A stretch of 64,000 nucleotides of DNA. It comes from Microvirga massiliensis. Its GTDB lineage: Bacteria > Pseudomonadota > Alphaproteobacteria > Rhizobiales > Beijerinckiaceae. This document shows, piece by piece, positions 25,816-34,836 of this stretch (the stretch's first letter is position 1; each line of letters begins with the position of its first letter). The notes under the pieces are model-generated. The model was not told where the DNA came from. It ran no database searches and saw nothing but the letters and a program-made list of their open reading frames with translations. The stretch lies in contig NZ_LN811353.1 in the NCBI RefSeq assembly GCF_001006805.1, positions 207,559 through 271,558 on the forward strand, read 5' to 3'. The translations under genes were made by a program, and so were the position numbers.

Positions 25816-26160
25816 TCAGCCGACTTTTTCGGCTGCCTTCGTGATTTCCTCGATCGCCAGAACGGAATGGGCATATGCGCCGCCGGCTCGCATTTCGGCG
25901 GCGACCCAGATAGCTTCGATGAGCTCCTGCTCCGAGGCACCCTGCCTGAGGGCCGCCTTCGTGTGGCCCTTGATGCAGTACGGACATTGGGTGACGTGCG
26001 CCACCGCGACGGCAATGATCTGCTTCATTTTGGCGGACAGCGCCCCCTCCGCAAATACCTTCTGGCTGAAGGCTTGGAAGGCGGCCTCGGTCTCCGGCGT
26101 CGCGTCACGGCGCTTTTGAGCGAGCTCCCGTGTCGACAATGGGTACATGCTTTCCGACAT
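25816..26160 (-). CDS. AhpD-like carboxymuconolactone decarboxylase-family protein
   Basis: A 114-residue helical protein. The redox motif CPYCIKGH is preceded by MKQIIAVAVAHVTQ and followed by AALRQGASEQELIEAIWVAAEMRAGGAYAH, the CMD/AhpD fold with the paired cysteines and a His used in peroxide or disulfide chemistry. Such proteins support alkyl-hydroperoxide reductases or act alone against oxidative stress. GGAGG stands five bases before ATG 26160; the longer frame to 26265 is unlikely. It sits alone. Confidence 0.88.
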   Translation of the reverse strand: MSESMYPLSTRELAQKRRDATPETEAAFQAFSQKVFAEGALSAKMKQIIAVAVAHVTQCPYCIKGHTKAALRQGASEQELIEAIWVAAEMRAGGAYAHSVLAIEEITKAAEKVG

Positions 26161-26533
26161 CATTACCTCCGGATGAGCTCCCATACCTCGTCTTGTTCTT
26201 ACAGCCTCATGTTCAGGATACAGGCTATCCTCGCCGATGCGCGACTGATGGCTACCGGCAGGCATCTGGAACGGGACGGCAAGTCTGTTCTAGTCGTTGA
26301 TGCCAGCGACGGTAAGAGTTAGACCGCTCTTTGCTTGCCCTGTCTCCGCTAGATTGCTTTATTGCATTCGCAATGACGGTTAGCACGTGAAGATACGAAG
26401 AGCATAGCCGGGAACGGAAGCAGACTTCGGAACCACGTCGTCACTGCGAACGCAGTGAAGCAATCCAGAACTCGGCTTGCGAAGCCAGATTCACGGCTGC
26501 GATGTGACAGCGTCAGAACGCCCCCTGAACGTC
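26161..26533. repeat. Intergenic region with two copies of the CATTGCGA-type repeat
   Basis: 26351-26380 reads AGATTGCTTTATTGCATTCG followed by CAATGACGG, and 26438-26468 reads CGTCACTGCGAACGCAGTGA followed by AGCAATCCAG. They are related to the palindromic units at 5.0, 37.1, 44.6 and 51.2 kb. No gene is supported in the ~370 bases. Confidence 0.55.
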
Positions 26534-26558
26534 AGAGGCCCCGTCTGGGGCCTCTTTT
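26534..26558. terminator. Strong G+C hairpin with T-run
   Basis: AGAGGCCCC and GGGGCCTCT make perfect 9-base arms around GTCT; TTTGC follows on the plus strand. The hairpin lies about 20 bases downstream of the leftward secreted-protein gene ending at 26577 and probably ends it, though the T-run points the other way. Confidence 0.6.
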
Positions 26559-26576
26559 GCAGGACCAGTCCCGGCC

Positions 26577-27179
26577 TTAACGGGTGTATCTGCGCACGTG
26601 CACGGGGCGGACCGACCCGGTTGTCGCGACGTTGCGCACATGCCTGCGGGCATGCACGACGTTCGACTGGCGATAGACGGCTCTGGGGTAATACCGGGGG
26701 GCCGTTCGATAGACGACGCGGGTTTGCGGAACTGTCCGATACACGACCCGTGTCCGCGGGACCGTGCGGTAGACCACGCGGCGCTCGACGACGGGGGCTC
26801 CGTAATAGCCATATCCGGTGCCGTAATAGGGCGACGCCACGGGATAGCTGTAGGCCGGATATCCGTAGCCGTAACTGTAGGCGGGATAGCTGTAGGCCGG
26901 GTAGCTATAACCGTAGCCGTAGGCGGGATACCCGTAGGCCGGATAGCTGTAACCATAGCCATAGGCCGGGGTCGTTGCTGCCGCCGTCAAAAGCCCACCC
27001 ACTACAGCGCCGCCGACTAGGCCGGCCGCAAGTGCGCCGCCGTTGCCCCAGCCCCGATGGCCGTAATAGTAGCCGCCATGGCCACCATACCAGCCATACC
27101 GGCGCCACTGAGCCTCGGCGGAATTGACGCTGCTCGCCATGATGAGCGCCGCTCCCGCAAGGAGTGCAATCTTCTTCAT
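26577..27179 (-). CDS. Secreted repetitive Tyr/Pro/Gly and RVVYRT-rich protein
   Basis: A 200-residue exported protein. Signal peptide ~1-24 (ending SAEAQ), a WRRYGWYGGHGGYYYGHRG segment, a Gly/Ala helix (~50-70, GLVGGAVVGGLLTAAA), then many YSYPAYGYP repeats and three RVVYRTVPxT units, closing with a basic tail. The sequence suggests a surface or envelope protein; no activity is predicted. The start at 27179 (MKKIALLAGAAL) follows GGAG. The longer frame to 27386 reads as untranslated leader. The repeats are visible at DNA level and could vary in number. Confidence 0.75.
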   Translation of the reverse strand: MKKIALLAGAALIMASSVNSAEAQWRRYGWYGGHGGYYYGHRGWGNGGALAAGLVGGAVVGGLLTAAATTPAYGYGYSYPAYGYPAYGYGYSYPAYSYPAYSYGYGYPAYSYPVASPYYGTGYGYYGAPVVERRVVYRTVPRTRVVYRTVPQTRVVYRTAPRYYPRAVYRQSNVVHARRHVRNVATTGSVRPVHVRRYTR

Positions 27180-27441
27180 AGGTCGATACTCCGATACCCG
27201 ATTCCTCGTCTGCCGAGACGAAGTTTCGCTCCGAATCAATTCGGGAAAGCACAATTGGTTTCTGAACTTGGCCGGAATCATCTGCGGAAAAGGCGGCTCG
27301 GCGCTGCGGTTTTGCTGCGGAGGATCACGTCGTGAGGCAGTATCGGCCCTTTCGATCGGCTTCTCCCAGCTATCGTGCCGAGGCATGGCAGTGGGTAAGT
27401 CCGGCCCCCGAACCTAGCAGCCGGGCAAGAAGGAATGCGGA

Positions 27442-28134
27442 ATGATTCCGGTGCTGCACGGCGAACTGCCAGACCTCGTCGCAACCTACGGCTATGCGGC
27501 CATTGCGGGGATCGTTGCCCTCGAGAGCATGGGGATTCCCCTTCCCGGCGAGGCCGTGCTGATCACCGCATCGATCTATGCGGGTGCAACCCATGACCTG
27601 AACCCGATCGGAGTCATTGCGGCTGCGGCTTCCGGCGCAGTGGTCGGAGACAATATCGGGTTCTGGCTGGGACGAACGGTCGGCGACCGCCTCCTTCCCC
27701 GATATGGTCACTACGTCGGCCTGACCGATTCCCGGATCAAGCTCGGCCGATATCTGTTTCTGCGACATGGCGGAAAGATTGTCTTTCTGGGCCGCTTCGT
27801 GGCCTTCCTGCGTGTTCTTGCAGCCGTTCTGGCCGGAGTGAACCACATGAAGTGGTCGCATTTCGTACTCTACAATATCGCGGGTGCCGTCGCGTGGGCA
27901 TCGCTGTTCGGAGCCGGCAGCTACTACCTCGGCGAGCAGGCTCATCGCGTGCTCGGGCCTGTCGGGATCGTGGGGGCCATCGCAGGAACCATCCTGATCG
28001 CGGCGGCCGCCTTCTTTGCACGGCGGCACGAGGTTCGGCTTCTCGCAGAAGCGGAGGCCGCGTATCCCGGACGAATCTCCGAGGCTGCGGACGTGGCGCC
28101 CTCGTCTAATGAGCCGCTGCAACCGCGACATTGA
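27442..28134 (+). CDS. DedA-family membrane protein
   Basis: A 230-residue VTT/DedA protein with about five to six membrane segments. Marks: GIVALESMGIPLPGEAVLI near the start (the conserved E...P-PGE), ASGAVVGDNIGFWLGRTVGDR, and FFLGRFVAFLRVLAAVLAGVNHMKW-like segment with the conserved Arg and Gly. DedA proteins are needed for membrane integrity and lipid (undecaprenyl phosphate) recycling. AAGGAATGCGGA precedes ATG 27442. Its last 29 bases overlap the end of the convergent DUF1345 gene. Confidence 0.9.
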   Translation: MIPVLHGELPDLVATYGYAAIAGIVALESMGIPLPGEAVLITASIYAGATHDLNPIGVIAAAASGAVVGDNIGFWLGRTVGDRLLPRYGHYVGLTDSRIKLGRYLFLRHGGKIVFLGRFVAFLRVLAAVLAGVNHMKWSHFVLYNIAGAVAWASLFGAGSYYLGEQAHRVLGPVGIVGAIAGTILIAAAAFFARRHEVRLLAEAEAAYPGRISEAADVAPSSNEPLQPRH

Positions 28135-28771
28135 CGGCAAGCGCCAGGATCACCGTGTTGAAGAAGAACGACACGACACCATGCACGAGAGTGACCCTCC
28201 GCATCTGCGCTCCGACAACCTGAACATCCGAAACCTGAGCCGTCATCCCGACCACGAACGCATAATAGAGAAAATCCCACAGGTCGGGCTCGGGAGTGCC
28301 CGGGAACTGCAGGCCGCCGGCAACAGCCGCGCGGTCGGATGCATGCGGTCCGTAGAAGAGATGAGCGTAATGTATCGCCATGATAGTATGGAGGGTGACC
28401 CATCCCAGAGGCACGCTGGCGAGGGAAAGCATGAGTTGCAGTCCGTCCGGGCTGCCCGGTGCGTTCAGGAGAGCGAAGATCGATCCGAGGCTCAGAACGA
28501 TTGCCGCGAGCGTGATGACGATGATGAGGAGAATGCCTTCATCCGCCGATGCCGCGCGCCGGCGCAGGCTGGAAGGAGTCGCACGGCGAACGAGGCCAGC
28601 CATGAAAGCGAGATAGACGCCGAAGAAGGAATTTCCTGCAATCGCAAGATGCCATGGCGGTATTGCCTGGCCGATGACTATCCAGACGAGAACACCGAGC
28701 GCGAGAGCTTTATAGAAGCGCTCGTGATGCCGGAGATGCGCAGAGATCGAACGGGGCCAAGCCGGCGTCAT
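28106..28771 (-). CDS. DUF1345 membrane protein
   Basis: A 221-residue integral membrane protein with about five helices. The segment VTLHTIMAIHYAHLFYG and the later DLWDFLYYAFVVGMTAQVSDVQV are the DUF1345 hallmarks, and the end NTVILALAVNVA is typical. Function unknown. The gene overlaps the convergent dedA-like gene by 29 bases, with no room for a terminator. Start at 28771 has GGGTGAG upstream. Confidence 0.88.
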   Translation of the reverse strand: MTPAWPRSISAHLRHHERFYKALALGVLVWIVIGQAIPPWHLAIAGNSFFGVYLAFMAGLVRRATPSSLRRRAASADEGILLIIVITLAAIVLSLGSIFALLNAPGSPDGLQLMLSLASVPLGWVTLHTIMAIHYAHLFYGPHASDRAAVAGGLQFPGTPEPDLWDFLYYAFVVGMTAQVSDVQVVGAQMRRVTLVHGVVSFFFNTVILALAVNVAVAAAH

Positions 28772-29479
28772 GCAGATCTCACCCGAAAGGATGCACCGCC
28801 ATGTTGACCGGACTTGCTTCGGGCGTCAGCAGGTATTCTCGTGCGCATCCGCTTTTCCCGCGAGCGGCGGAGGGTTCGGCCGGCACTCTATCAGTGCGGC
28901 GGCGAGGCCGAGGCCAGTTCCGAGCTGAAGGCTGCCATCTCCAAGGTGCCGTGCCTGAGAAACGGCTTCATTTTGCCGCAATCCGGGTGATCTAATGGCG
29001 GTGGCCTCTCCGAGGATATCGGACCTTGAGCGCCGGATCGGCATTCGCAAATCTCGTTCGGTTGATATTGGCGTTTTTGCTTCTGGCAGGCCCGCTGGCG
29101 GCAGAGCGCATGCGAGTGAGCGGGTCGGACCGCAGCACCGACCGCACCCTCACGATTCTGGGGCTGGATCCCGAGCAGATCCTCGCGGATGTCGTCGAGC
29201 CGCAGGACGACCCCGAACGCTCCAATGGCCATAGCGGCCCGGCATGGCTTACTCTTGCTCTTGCACCCGGCTTCGACGACCTGCTCCTGAATTGGGCTCG
29301 CAGCGTTCGTGTCTCTCGATCGTCCTGTCCGACTGCTCCCCCTAGTCACCGACCTTGCGCCGCTCCTCCCACAGGGCCGCCTTCCGTCTGAAGGTCTCGA
29401 CGCGCTGCCCATGAGTCGCGCGTCCGTTCGCGCTTGCACGATATGCAGCGCGCCTTCTCGCTCCCTCAGGAGGATTGCC
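28772..29479. other. About 700 bases without a confident gene
   Basis: A rightward frame from a TTG at 29026 to 29391 begins with a signal-peptide-like stretch (LVRLILAFLLLAGPLAA) and then an acidic segment with TILGLDPEQILADVVEPQDD, so it may be a small exported protein or a remnant. No ATG start, clear ribosome-binding site or family supports it. Leftward frames in the same region look like shadows. Confidence 0.4.
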
Positions 29480-29830
29480 ATGCGCCTCACTCACCTCGTT
29501 ACGATCCTTGCCTTGCTGGCCTCGCCGGCTCTCGCGCAAACCGCCGCCCCGTCGACCACGCCAACGAAAACGCCATCCACCGGCGCCGAGCGCGCGCACC
29601 CTGCCGAGAAGACGAACTCGGTCACGGCCCCATCGAGTGCTCTCGTCGACATCAATACGGCTTCGAAGGAACAGCTCGACGCTCTGCCGCAAATCGGCTC
29701 CGCACGCGCCGACGCGATCATCAAGGGGCGCCCCTACAGGGCCAAGACCGATCTGGTGGCGAAGAAGATCCTGCCGCAGAACGCTTACGACGCGATCAAG
29801 GACAAGATCGTCGCTCGACAGCGATCGTAA
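29480..29830 (+). CDS. ComEA-like helix-hairpin-helix protein
   Basis: A 116-residue exported protein: signal peptide ~1-19 (ending ALAQ), a Thr/Pro/Ala linker, then a double HhH DNA-binding domain of ~60 residues ([51 protein letters not shown]). ComEA proteins bind double-stranded DNA in the periplasm during natural transformation; many alphaproteobacteria carry only this part of the system, and no other com genes are near. AGGAGG lies seven bases before ATG 29480. Confidence 0.88.
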   Translation: MRLTHLVTILALLASPALAQTAAPSTTPTKTPSTGAERAHPAEKTNSVTAPSSALVDINTASKEQLDALPQIGSARADAIIKGRPYRAKTDLVAKKILPQNAYDAIKDKIVARQRS

Positions 29831-29875
29831 CCGCATCGCCGGCAGGCTCGCGTTCACAAACCGAGGAATTTCCCG

Positions 29876-30169
29876 ATGCGGACCACGCACGTAATCGAGG
29901 TCGACGATCCGACCGCACTTCGTCGTGCCGATCTTGCCGTGGAAATCCGACGTGTTCTGGCGGCTCTCGCGGATGACGAGGCTCGGTTCAATCTCGATCG
30001 CCGGTCTCTCCTCGAGTGGTCGGGTCCGGAGGCTCTCAAACAGCGATTCCTGGCCCTCCTCGAGGCGCGTCACACGCGCCAGAGAGAGCTGCTTGCACAG
30101 AGGTTGGCGGAACTCCGGCTGTGCACGTCGGCACGATCGGCATCCGGCGGAGCGCACCTCGCGAGCTGA
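29876..30169 (+). CDS. Hypothetical protein, 97 residues
   Basis: Begins MRTTHVIEVDDPTALRRADL and is mainly helical and Leu/Ala/Arg-rich (LAALADDEARFNLDRRSLLE, FLALLEARHTRQRELL), a cytoplasmic helical protein of unknown family. GAGGAATTTCCCG precedes ATG 29876. It follows the ComEA-like gene by 45 bases and is probably co-transcribed. Confidence 0.6.
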   Translation: MRTTHVIEVDDPTALRRADLAVEIRRVLAALADDEARFNLDRRSLLEWSGPEALKQRFLALLEARHTRQRELLAQRLAELRLCTSARSASGGAHLAS

Positions 30170-30214
30170 GCGTTCGAGCCTCGGGGCCAAATATTCGAAT
30201 GAGATGTGCTGGAT

Positions 30215-30312
30215 ACATTGGATTCCGGCAATGCAGCATAGTATTATGTTAGATGTTATTACGAAATACTATAGCTTCCTTAAAATAAACACGATATGGT
30301 ATTATTGTGTAC
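30215..30312. promoter_or_regulatory. A+T-rich segment upstream of the His-rich secreted peptide
   Basis: The ~95 bases from about 30215 are strikingly A+T-rich for this genome (for example TAGTATTATGTTAGATGTTA). They stand directly upstream of the small secreted protein gene at 30367 and probably contain its promoter; an inserted foreign fragment is the alternative. Confidence 0.45.
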
Positions 30313-30366
30313 TTCGAAGGTCGATCCGGTTGCGGAAATCTGTCTGCGGCCGGGAAGGAGGTTTAC

Positions 30367-30597
30367 ATGCGCAGAGTTGCTCTACTTAGTGCTCTTTCGG
30401 CAGCATTGATCATGGCTGCACCACTGGCATCGCAGGCAGCAGGCACAACATCGCAGTCGCAGACGATGTCCGGGAGGCACCATGTCGCTTCGAGCGGGCA
30501 GACCCACAACGCGAAAAAACATACAACTTCCAAAAAGAGTCACCGGCATGCTTCCGGCACGAATCAAATGACGGCGCAGCATCACCGCTCAACGTGA
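30367..30597 (+). CDS. Small secreted His/Lys/Ser/Thr-rich peptide
   Basis: A 76-residue product with signal peptide ~1-24 (ending ASQAAG) and a mature part very rich in His, Lys, Ser and Thr (SGRHHVASSG, KKHTTSKKSHRHAS, AQHHRST). The His clusters could bind metal. AAGGAGG stands four to five bases before ATG 30367, a strong site. No family is recognised. An A+T-rich segment precedes it, and two stem-loops follow at 30623 and 30672. Confidence 0.7.
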   Translation: MRRVALLSALSAALIMAAPLASQAAGTTSQSQTMSGRHHVASSGQTHNAKKHTTSKKSHRHASGTNQMTAQHHRST

Positions 30598-30622
30598 GAT
30601 AGCCCGCCGGCAGGGCATTCGG

Positions 30623-30643
30623 GACAAGTCTCATAGACTTGTC
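30623..30643. terminator. Perfect 9-base hairpin after the His-rich peptide gene
   Basis: GACAAGTCT-CAT-AGACTTGTC is a perfect hairpin with a 3-base loop, 26 bases beyond the stop at 30597. No T-run follows; it may aid transcription termination or message stability. Confidence 0.45.
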
Positions 30644-30671
30644 GGCGTCTGTTTCTCAGTGCTGACGAATG

Positions 30672-30714
30672 GCCGGCGCGACCGCAGCGATGAACTCGCT
30701 GCGGTCGCGCCGGC
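30672..30714. terminator. Perfect 19-base-arm hairpin
   Basis: GCCGGCGCGACCGCAGCGA and its exact complement form 19-base arms around TGAAC, followed by TTTCTC. This is the strongest hairpin in the window. It lies between the His-rich peptide gene and the decayed leftward TauE/SafE gene, fitting a bidirectional terminator. Confidence 0.7.
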
Positions 30715-30849
30715 TTTCTCGAAGCAGGAGCGATCCTCGCGAAAGCCGGCCGGTCGGCGAAACCGCATATCTTTCTGGGACGCGGCCGGCATGAAGTTGC
30801 GCTTCCCGAAGCCCGTCCAGAGGCCAACCGTCCGGCTGATCCCTCGTCA

Positions 30850-31590
30850 GATGCCAAACGTCTGCAGCAATCCCGGGCGCTCAGGACCATGATTACGACC
30901 GCGACCGTGATTATCAGGGGCAGGTCCGGCAGGGTGCGCGTGATATAGGCCGCGAAAGGGACTGCGAGTACGCCTCCCAGGACGAGGCCGGCGATGATGG
31001 GCCAAAGCTCGAGTCCAATGGTGAGGATGAAGGTCGCCGAATCGTGACGATCACGAGGAACTCGGCCGCATTGATCGAGCGGATGGCGAAGCGGGTTCGG
31101 CTCCCGCTCCCGATCAATGTCGAGGCGATGATCCGTCCCCAACCACCGCCGCCGATCGCATCGAGAAACCCGCCGCACAAGCCGAGCACAGGGACATGCC
31201 GCGACTGCGTCGGCTCGGTGGTCCTCAGCGCCTTCCAGAGAACGACCCCGCCCATGGCCGCGAAACAGAGGCTCACGAAAGGCTGTACCCTATCGCCGGG
31301 CGGTTCCGTCAAGCAGATAGGCCCCGATCGCGCCACCGATTGCACCGGGAATTGCCAATCGTCGGAACAGGGAGGCATCCCCATTGCCGAAGCGCTAGCG
31401 CGCCAAGCCCGATGCGCCGGTCGTGAAGACTTCCGCGGCATGGACGCTGCTGCTGACTGCGGCGGGCGAGATGCCGAGGCTCAGAAGGATCGTCGTGGAG
31501 GCGACACCGTAGGCCATCCCGATGGCGCCATCGGCCCGTTGGGCCGCGTAGCCGACGGCGATGAACGGGAGCAAATCGGAAAGCGCGGAT
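30850..31590 (-). pseudogene. Decayed TauE/SafE sulfite-exporter-family permease
   Basis: Family segments appear in order but in different frames. First (from ~31577): LLPFIAVGYAAQRADGAIGM, AYGVASTTILLSLGISPAAV and SSSVHAAEVFTTGASGLA, then an in-frame TAG at 31397-31395. The same frame continues FGNGDASLFRRLAIPGAIGG. After a shift near 31310 comes LCGGFLDAIGGGGWGRIIAS, TLIGSGSRTRFAIRSINAAE; after another near 31050 comes TIGLELWPIIAGLVLGGVLA and VPFAAYITRTLPDLP. So the gene carries one stop and at least two frameshifts. The intact protein would be a membrane transporter of ~260 residues for sulfur oxyanions or related compounds. Borders are approximate. Confidence 0.8.
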
Positions 31591-31925
31591 TAACTCCGCG
31601 AGTGGCCGGAACAGCGTCTCGGGACCGCATCATAGCACGGCCGCCGATGAGGTGCCTCCGAGACCCGCACGGCGTCCGGAGGCACGGGACGTCCGGGAGG
31701 GCACCGTTTCGCACGCCTGTCTCTACGCTTTCCTCGAACCGTGATGGTTGCGCCGCGTCTGCATACGCGTCAATCTCGACCTCCGCCCAGCCGTTCGCCG
31801 CGCCAGAAATCACGTGCCGACTGCTCCCCCTCACTCGCCTCTCGCCGCACGGATGGCAAGATGCCCGCATCCTCTCCCGTCACGCCCGCGAGTGGCTGCC
31901 GTAGCTCTGGGCCGAAGGGGGTAAC
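31591..31925. other. Intergenic, nothing recognised
   Basis: About 330 bases between the decayed permease gene and the histidine kinase. Frames overlapping here are shadows. The kinase promoter is presumably inside, but no motif stands out. Confidence 0.4.
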
Positions 31926-33968
31926 GTGAGGAGCCGAACCCGTTTCACGATCCGGCAGGGCCTGATGGCCTTCGCGGCGGCTCTGCTGGCCCCCGCCCTG
32001 ATCTTTGCCGCGGTCCTCCTGTGGGGATATTCGACGTCGCAGCGGGAACAGCATGAGCAGGATGCGCGCAACGCCGCAAACCGGATCATCGAGGCCGTCG
32101 ATCGCGAGTTGATCAGCATAAGGGCGGTGGCGCAGGCTCTCGCAACCTCGCACTTGCTACGGGAAGGCCGTTACGAGGCTTTCCAGAAGCAGGCCGAGGA
32201 GACCGTTCGCGCCTTATCGACCGATAAGGCGAGCGAAATGGCGATCGTGGTGCGCGCTGCCGATGGGCAGCAGGTCGTCAATACGCGGCATTCGTGGGGC
32301 ACGCCTCTTCCGAAAGGCGCAAACCTGCAGGCCGATGCCGAGGTGATCGCGAGCAGGCGGCCCGTTTTCCAGGATCTTTTCGTTGGGGCAGTCGCGAACC
32401 GGCTCGTCATCAGCGTGGGCGTGCCGGTGCCGAACGAGGACCGGGTCTCCCACATCCTTTCGATCGCGCTCGACCGGAACCATTTCGCGGAAATCCTTCG
32501 CTCCGAGAACCTTCCTCAGGGCTGGATCGCGACCCTTCTCGATGGGTCGGATTACATCGTTGCGCGCTCACAGGCCCACGACGAGTTCTTCGGACTTCTT
32601 GCCCCGGACGGTTTCCGGGCCCGGAGGGATGACGGAGGCCGGTGGGTCGGGAGAGATCTGTCAGGGGACCGTGCGACGGGAGCCTTTGCGCGTTCGGGAA
32701 TCGTGGGATGGCGAGTTTTCGTTGCCGCCCCGACTGACGTCCTGCAGGCGCCGGTGCGCAGGTCTCTCTGGATCACGGGTGCGATCATCGCTCTGCTGAT
32801 CGTCCTGTCGTTCCAACTGGCTTCCCGATTCGGGCGCCCGATTTCCAAGGCGGTTCAGGGAGTCGCCAGCTCTGCACGGGATCTCGGAACGGGCAAGGTG
32901 CCGGCCCCCATCCCGACCGGCCTTCTGGAAATCGAGGAAGTCAGCCGGGTGCTCGCGGACTCCGCTGCCGAACTCGCCCAGCGTGAACGGGCCTTGAGGG
33001 ACAGCGAGGGGCGATTGCGGGCAACCCACGAGAATGCTGCCGTGGGAATCGTCGAGGTCGACAGGGACGGTCGATTCGTGTCCGTCAACGAGGCGCGGTG
33101 CAAGATCTCCGGGCATAGCCGCGAAGAGCTCATCGGAACTCGCTTTCCGGAGTATTTGATCGACGGAATCGAGAGCCTTGACTTCACCTTGTTCCAGCGC
33201 CAGGTCGCAGGTCTGCAGGACTCCTACACGGTAGAGGACGAATTCCTCCGCAAGGACGGCACGCCTCTCTGGGCCCGCGTTTCGAGCACTGCCGTGCGCG
33301 ATGCAAGTGGAACTTTCCTCTATGCCGTGCGAGTCATCGAGGATATCACGGAGCGCCGGAGAGTGGAGGAGCGCCAGAAGCTATTGATCGGCGAGCTCAA
33401 TCACCGCGTGAAGAATACCCTGGCAACGGTGCAGTCGCTGGCCTGGCAATCGATGCGCCAAGGACTCTCGCCGGAAGCGGCGCTCCAGCGATTCCAGGAT
33501 CGGCTGCTGTCGCTGTCTCGAACGCACGACCTCCTCAACGAGACGAGCTGGGAAGGCGCCTCGCTGCGGGACATCCTCCACAAGGAGTTCGCGCCACATG
33601 TCGCAGAGGGCCCGCGGTTCACGCTGCAAGGTCCCAATATCGACCTGTCACCGAAGGCTGCGGTCGTTCTCGGAATGGTTCTGCACGAACTGACGACGAA
33701 TGCCATGAAATATGGAGCGCTGTCCGTCCCGGACGGGTGTGTCGATGTCGCGTGGCGTGGCTCTGGTGCCGGTGTCTTGCAGCTGTCATGGCACGAGCGC
33801 GGCGGCCCAGTCGTCGAAAAGCCCGCCACGCGGGGGTTCGGCTCTCGCCTTATCGCACAGGCGATCAACCAGGAACTGGCCGGCAAGGTGGATCTTCACT
33901 TCGATCCGGATGGCTTCCGGTGCCGCATTTCGATCCCGCTCGACGATGCGCTCGACCGGGCAGCCTGA
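31926..33968 (+). CDS. Membrane-bound HWE-family sensor histidine kinase
   Basis: A 680-residue sensor. N-terminal membrane helix (~15-36), periplasmic Cache-like domain (~40-275), second helix (~280-300), then a PAS domain (~365-480, with ENAAVGIVEVDRDGRFVSVN) ending VIEDITERRRVEERQ. The kinase core has phosphorylatable His ~493 in GELNHRVKNTLATVQSL, the N-box HELTTNAMKYGAL, and a W-x-E (WHERGGP), the HWE trademark. HWE kinases signal light, stress or chemotactic cues, often via the general stress response. No response regulator follows, so the partner is elsewhere. GTG 31926 follows AAGGGGG. Confidence 0.9.
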   Translation: MRSRTRFTIRQGLMAFAAALLAPALIFAAVLLWGYSTSQREQHEQDARNAANRIIEAVDRELISIRAVAQALATSHLLREGRYEAFQKQAEETVRALSTDKASEMAIVVRAADGQQVVNTRHSWGTPLPKGANLQADAEVIASRRPVFQDLFVGAVANRLVISVGVPVPNEDRVSHILSIALDRNHFAEILRSENLPQGWIATLLDGSDYIVARSQAHDEFFGLLAPDGFRARRDDGGRWVGRDLSGDRATGAFARSGIVGWRVFVAAPTDVLQAPVRRSLWITGAIIALLIVLSFQLASRFGRPISKAVQGVASSARDLGTGKVPAPIPTGLLEIEEVSRVLADSAAELAQRERALRDSEGRLRATHENAAVGIVEVDRDGRFVSVNEARCKISGHSREELIGTRFPEYLIDGIESLDFTLFQRQVAGLQDSYTVEDEFLRKDGTPLWARVSSTAVRDASGTFLYAVRVIEDITERRRVEERQKLLIGELNHRVKNTLATVQSLAWQSMRQGLSPEAALQRFQDRLLSLSRTHDLLNETSWEGASLRDILHKEFAPHVAEGPRFTLQGPNIDLSPKAAVVLGMVLHELTTNAMKYGALSVPDGCVDVAWRGSGAGVLQLSWHERGGPVVEKPATRGFGSRLIAQAINQELAGKVDLHFDPDGFRCRISIPLDDALDRAA

Positions 33969-34262
33969 TGGCGATGCTCCGCCAATTTGAGCCACGCAAA
34001 CCCGATTGGGGGACTTGCGCAGCCTGATCCGCACGCGCTGAAGGCAGCGCCCATCCGCCTTGTCCGGGACGATACCCCAGGCTTCGGCTCCCGAGCGGGG
34101 CGCCTGTCCCGGCGGGACATTGAATTCCGGTTGCTTCGTCGCGAGATTCCACCGAAAGGATCGATTATCATACTGGAAGGAGGTCATTTCTTCCGGCCGC
34201 AGGGCGTCGGCGAACTCGCTGGAGGCGCCGGGCACTTCAAAGGGGAGGCGGACAGGGCTGTC

Positions 34263-34736
34263 GTGATATCGAGAGCGCTCAGGAAGGACGTCCTCGTCCG
34301 CGTCATCGGGCTTGCCGCGGCTTGCGTGCTCCTCCTGCAATCTCTGCTCATGGGCACAACGCGTGCGTCGCCGGTGATCCACGACTCCGCGGCGCTCTCC
34401 GGCCTTCACCATTCGGATCACGGCCGCGCGCGCTCGCTCGCTGCACTCCCGGCAGGCGCCATTCAGGCCTCGACGCCCGCAGCGCATGAGCACGGTGATG
34501 TTGCACGACACGATGCGAACGATCCCGCAGCTCCCGCCAAACCGCCACATTGCTTCTGGTGCATTCTCTCCAAGAAGCTGGGGCACGATCTTGGGCCGCC
34601 TCCGACGATCGCGGCACTGCTCTCGCCTTCGCGCGACATCGTCGAGATGATCTTCACGATCCGAACGGAAACGTCGGATCATCGGCTCCACCTCCTGCCG
34701 CCCCTCGGTGCCCGGGCTCCGCCGGACCTCGTCTGA
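34263..34736 (+). CDS. DUF2946-like secreted or membrane-anchored protein
   Basis: A ~157-residue protein with an N-terminal hydrophobic helix (LVRVIGLAAACVLLLQSLLM), a His-rich middle (HHSDHG, AAHEHGDVARHD) and a CFWCILSKKLG segment with two cysteines as in DUF2946 proteins, which often accompany copper genes. GTG 34263 is chosen since the preceding in-frame stretch to 33987 has no ribosome-binding site. It lies 100 bases before the YcnI-like gene and probably opens a copper operon. His and Cys content suggests metal binding (inference). Confidence 0.55.
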   Translation: MISRALRKDVLVRVIGLAAACVLLLQSLLMGTTRASPVIHDSAALSGLHHSDHGRARSLAALPAGAIQASTPAAHEHGDVARHDANDPAAPAKPPHCFWCILSKKLGHDLGPPPTIAALLSPSRDIVEMIFTIRTETSDHRLHLLPPLGARAPPDLV

Positions 34737-34836
34737 TCACGATCGCCGCATCGGTCCGCACGAGTCACGGAGCACAAGCATGTGACTCGTCCGATCACGA
34801 ACGATCATCGATTCACACGCGTCACGGGATGGAATC

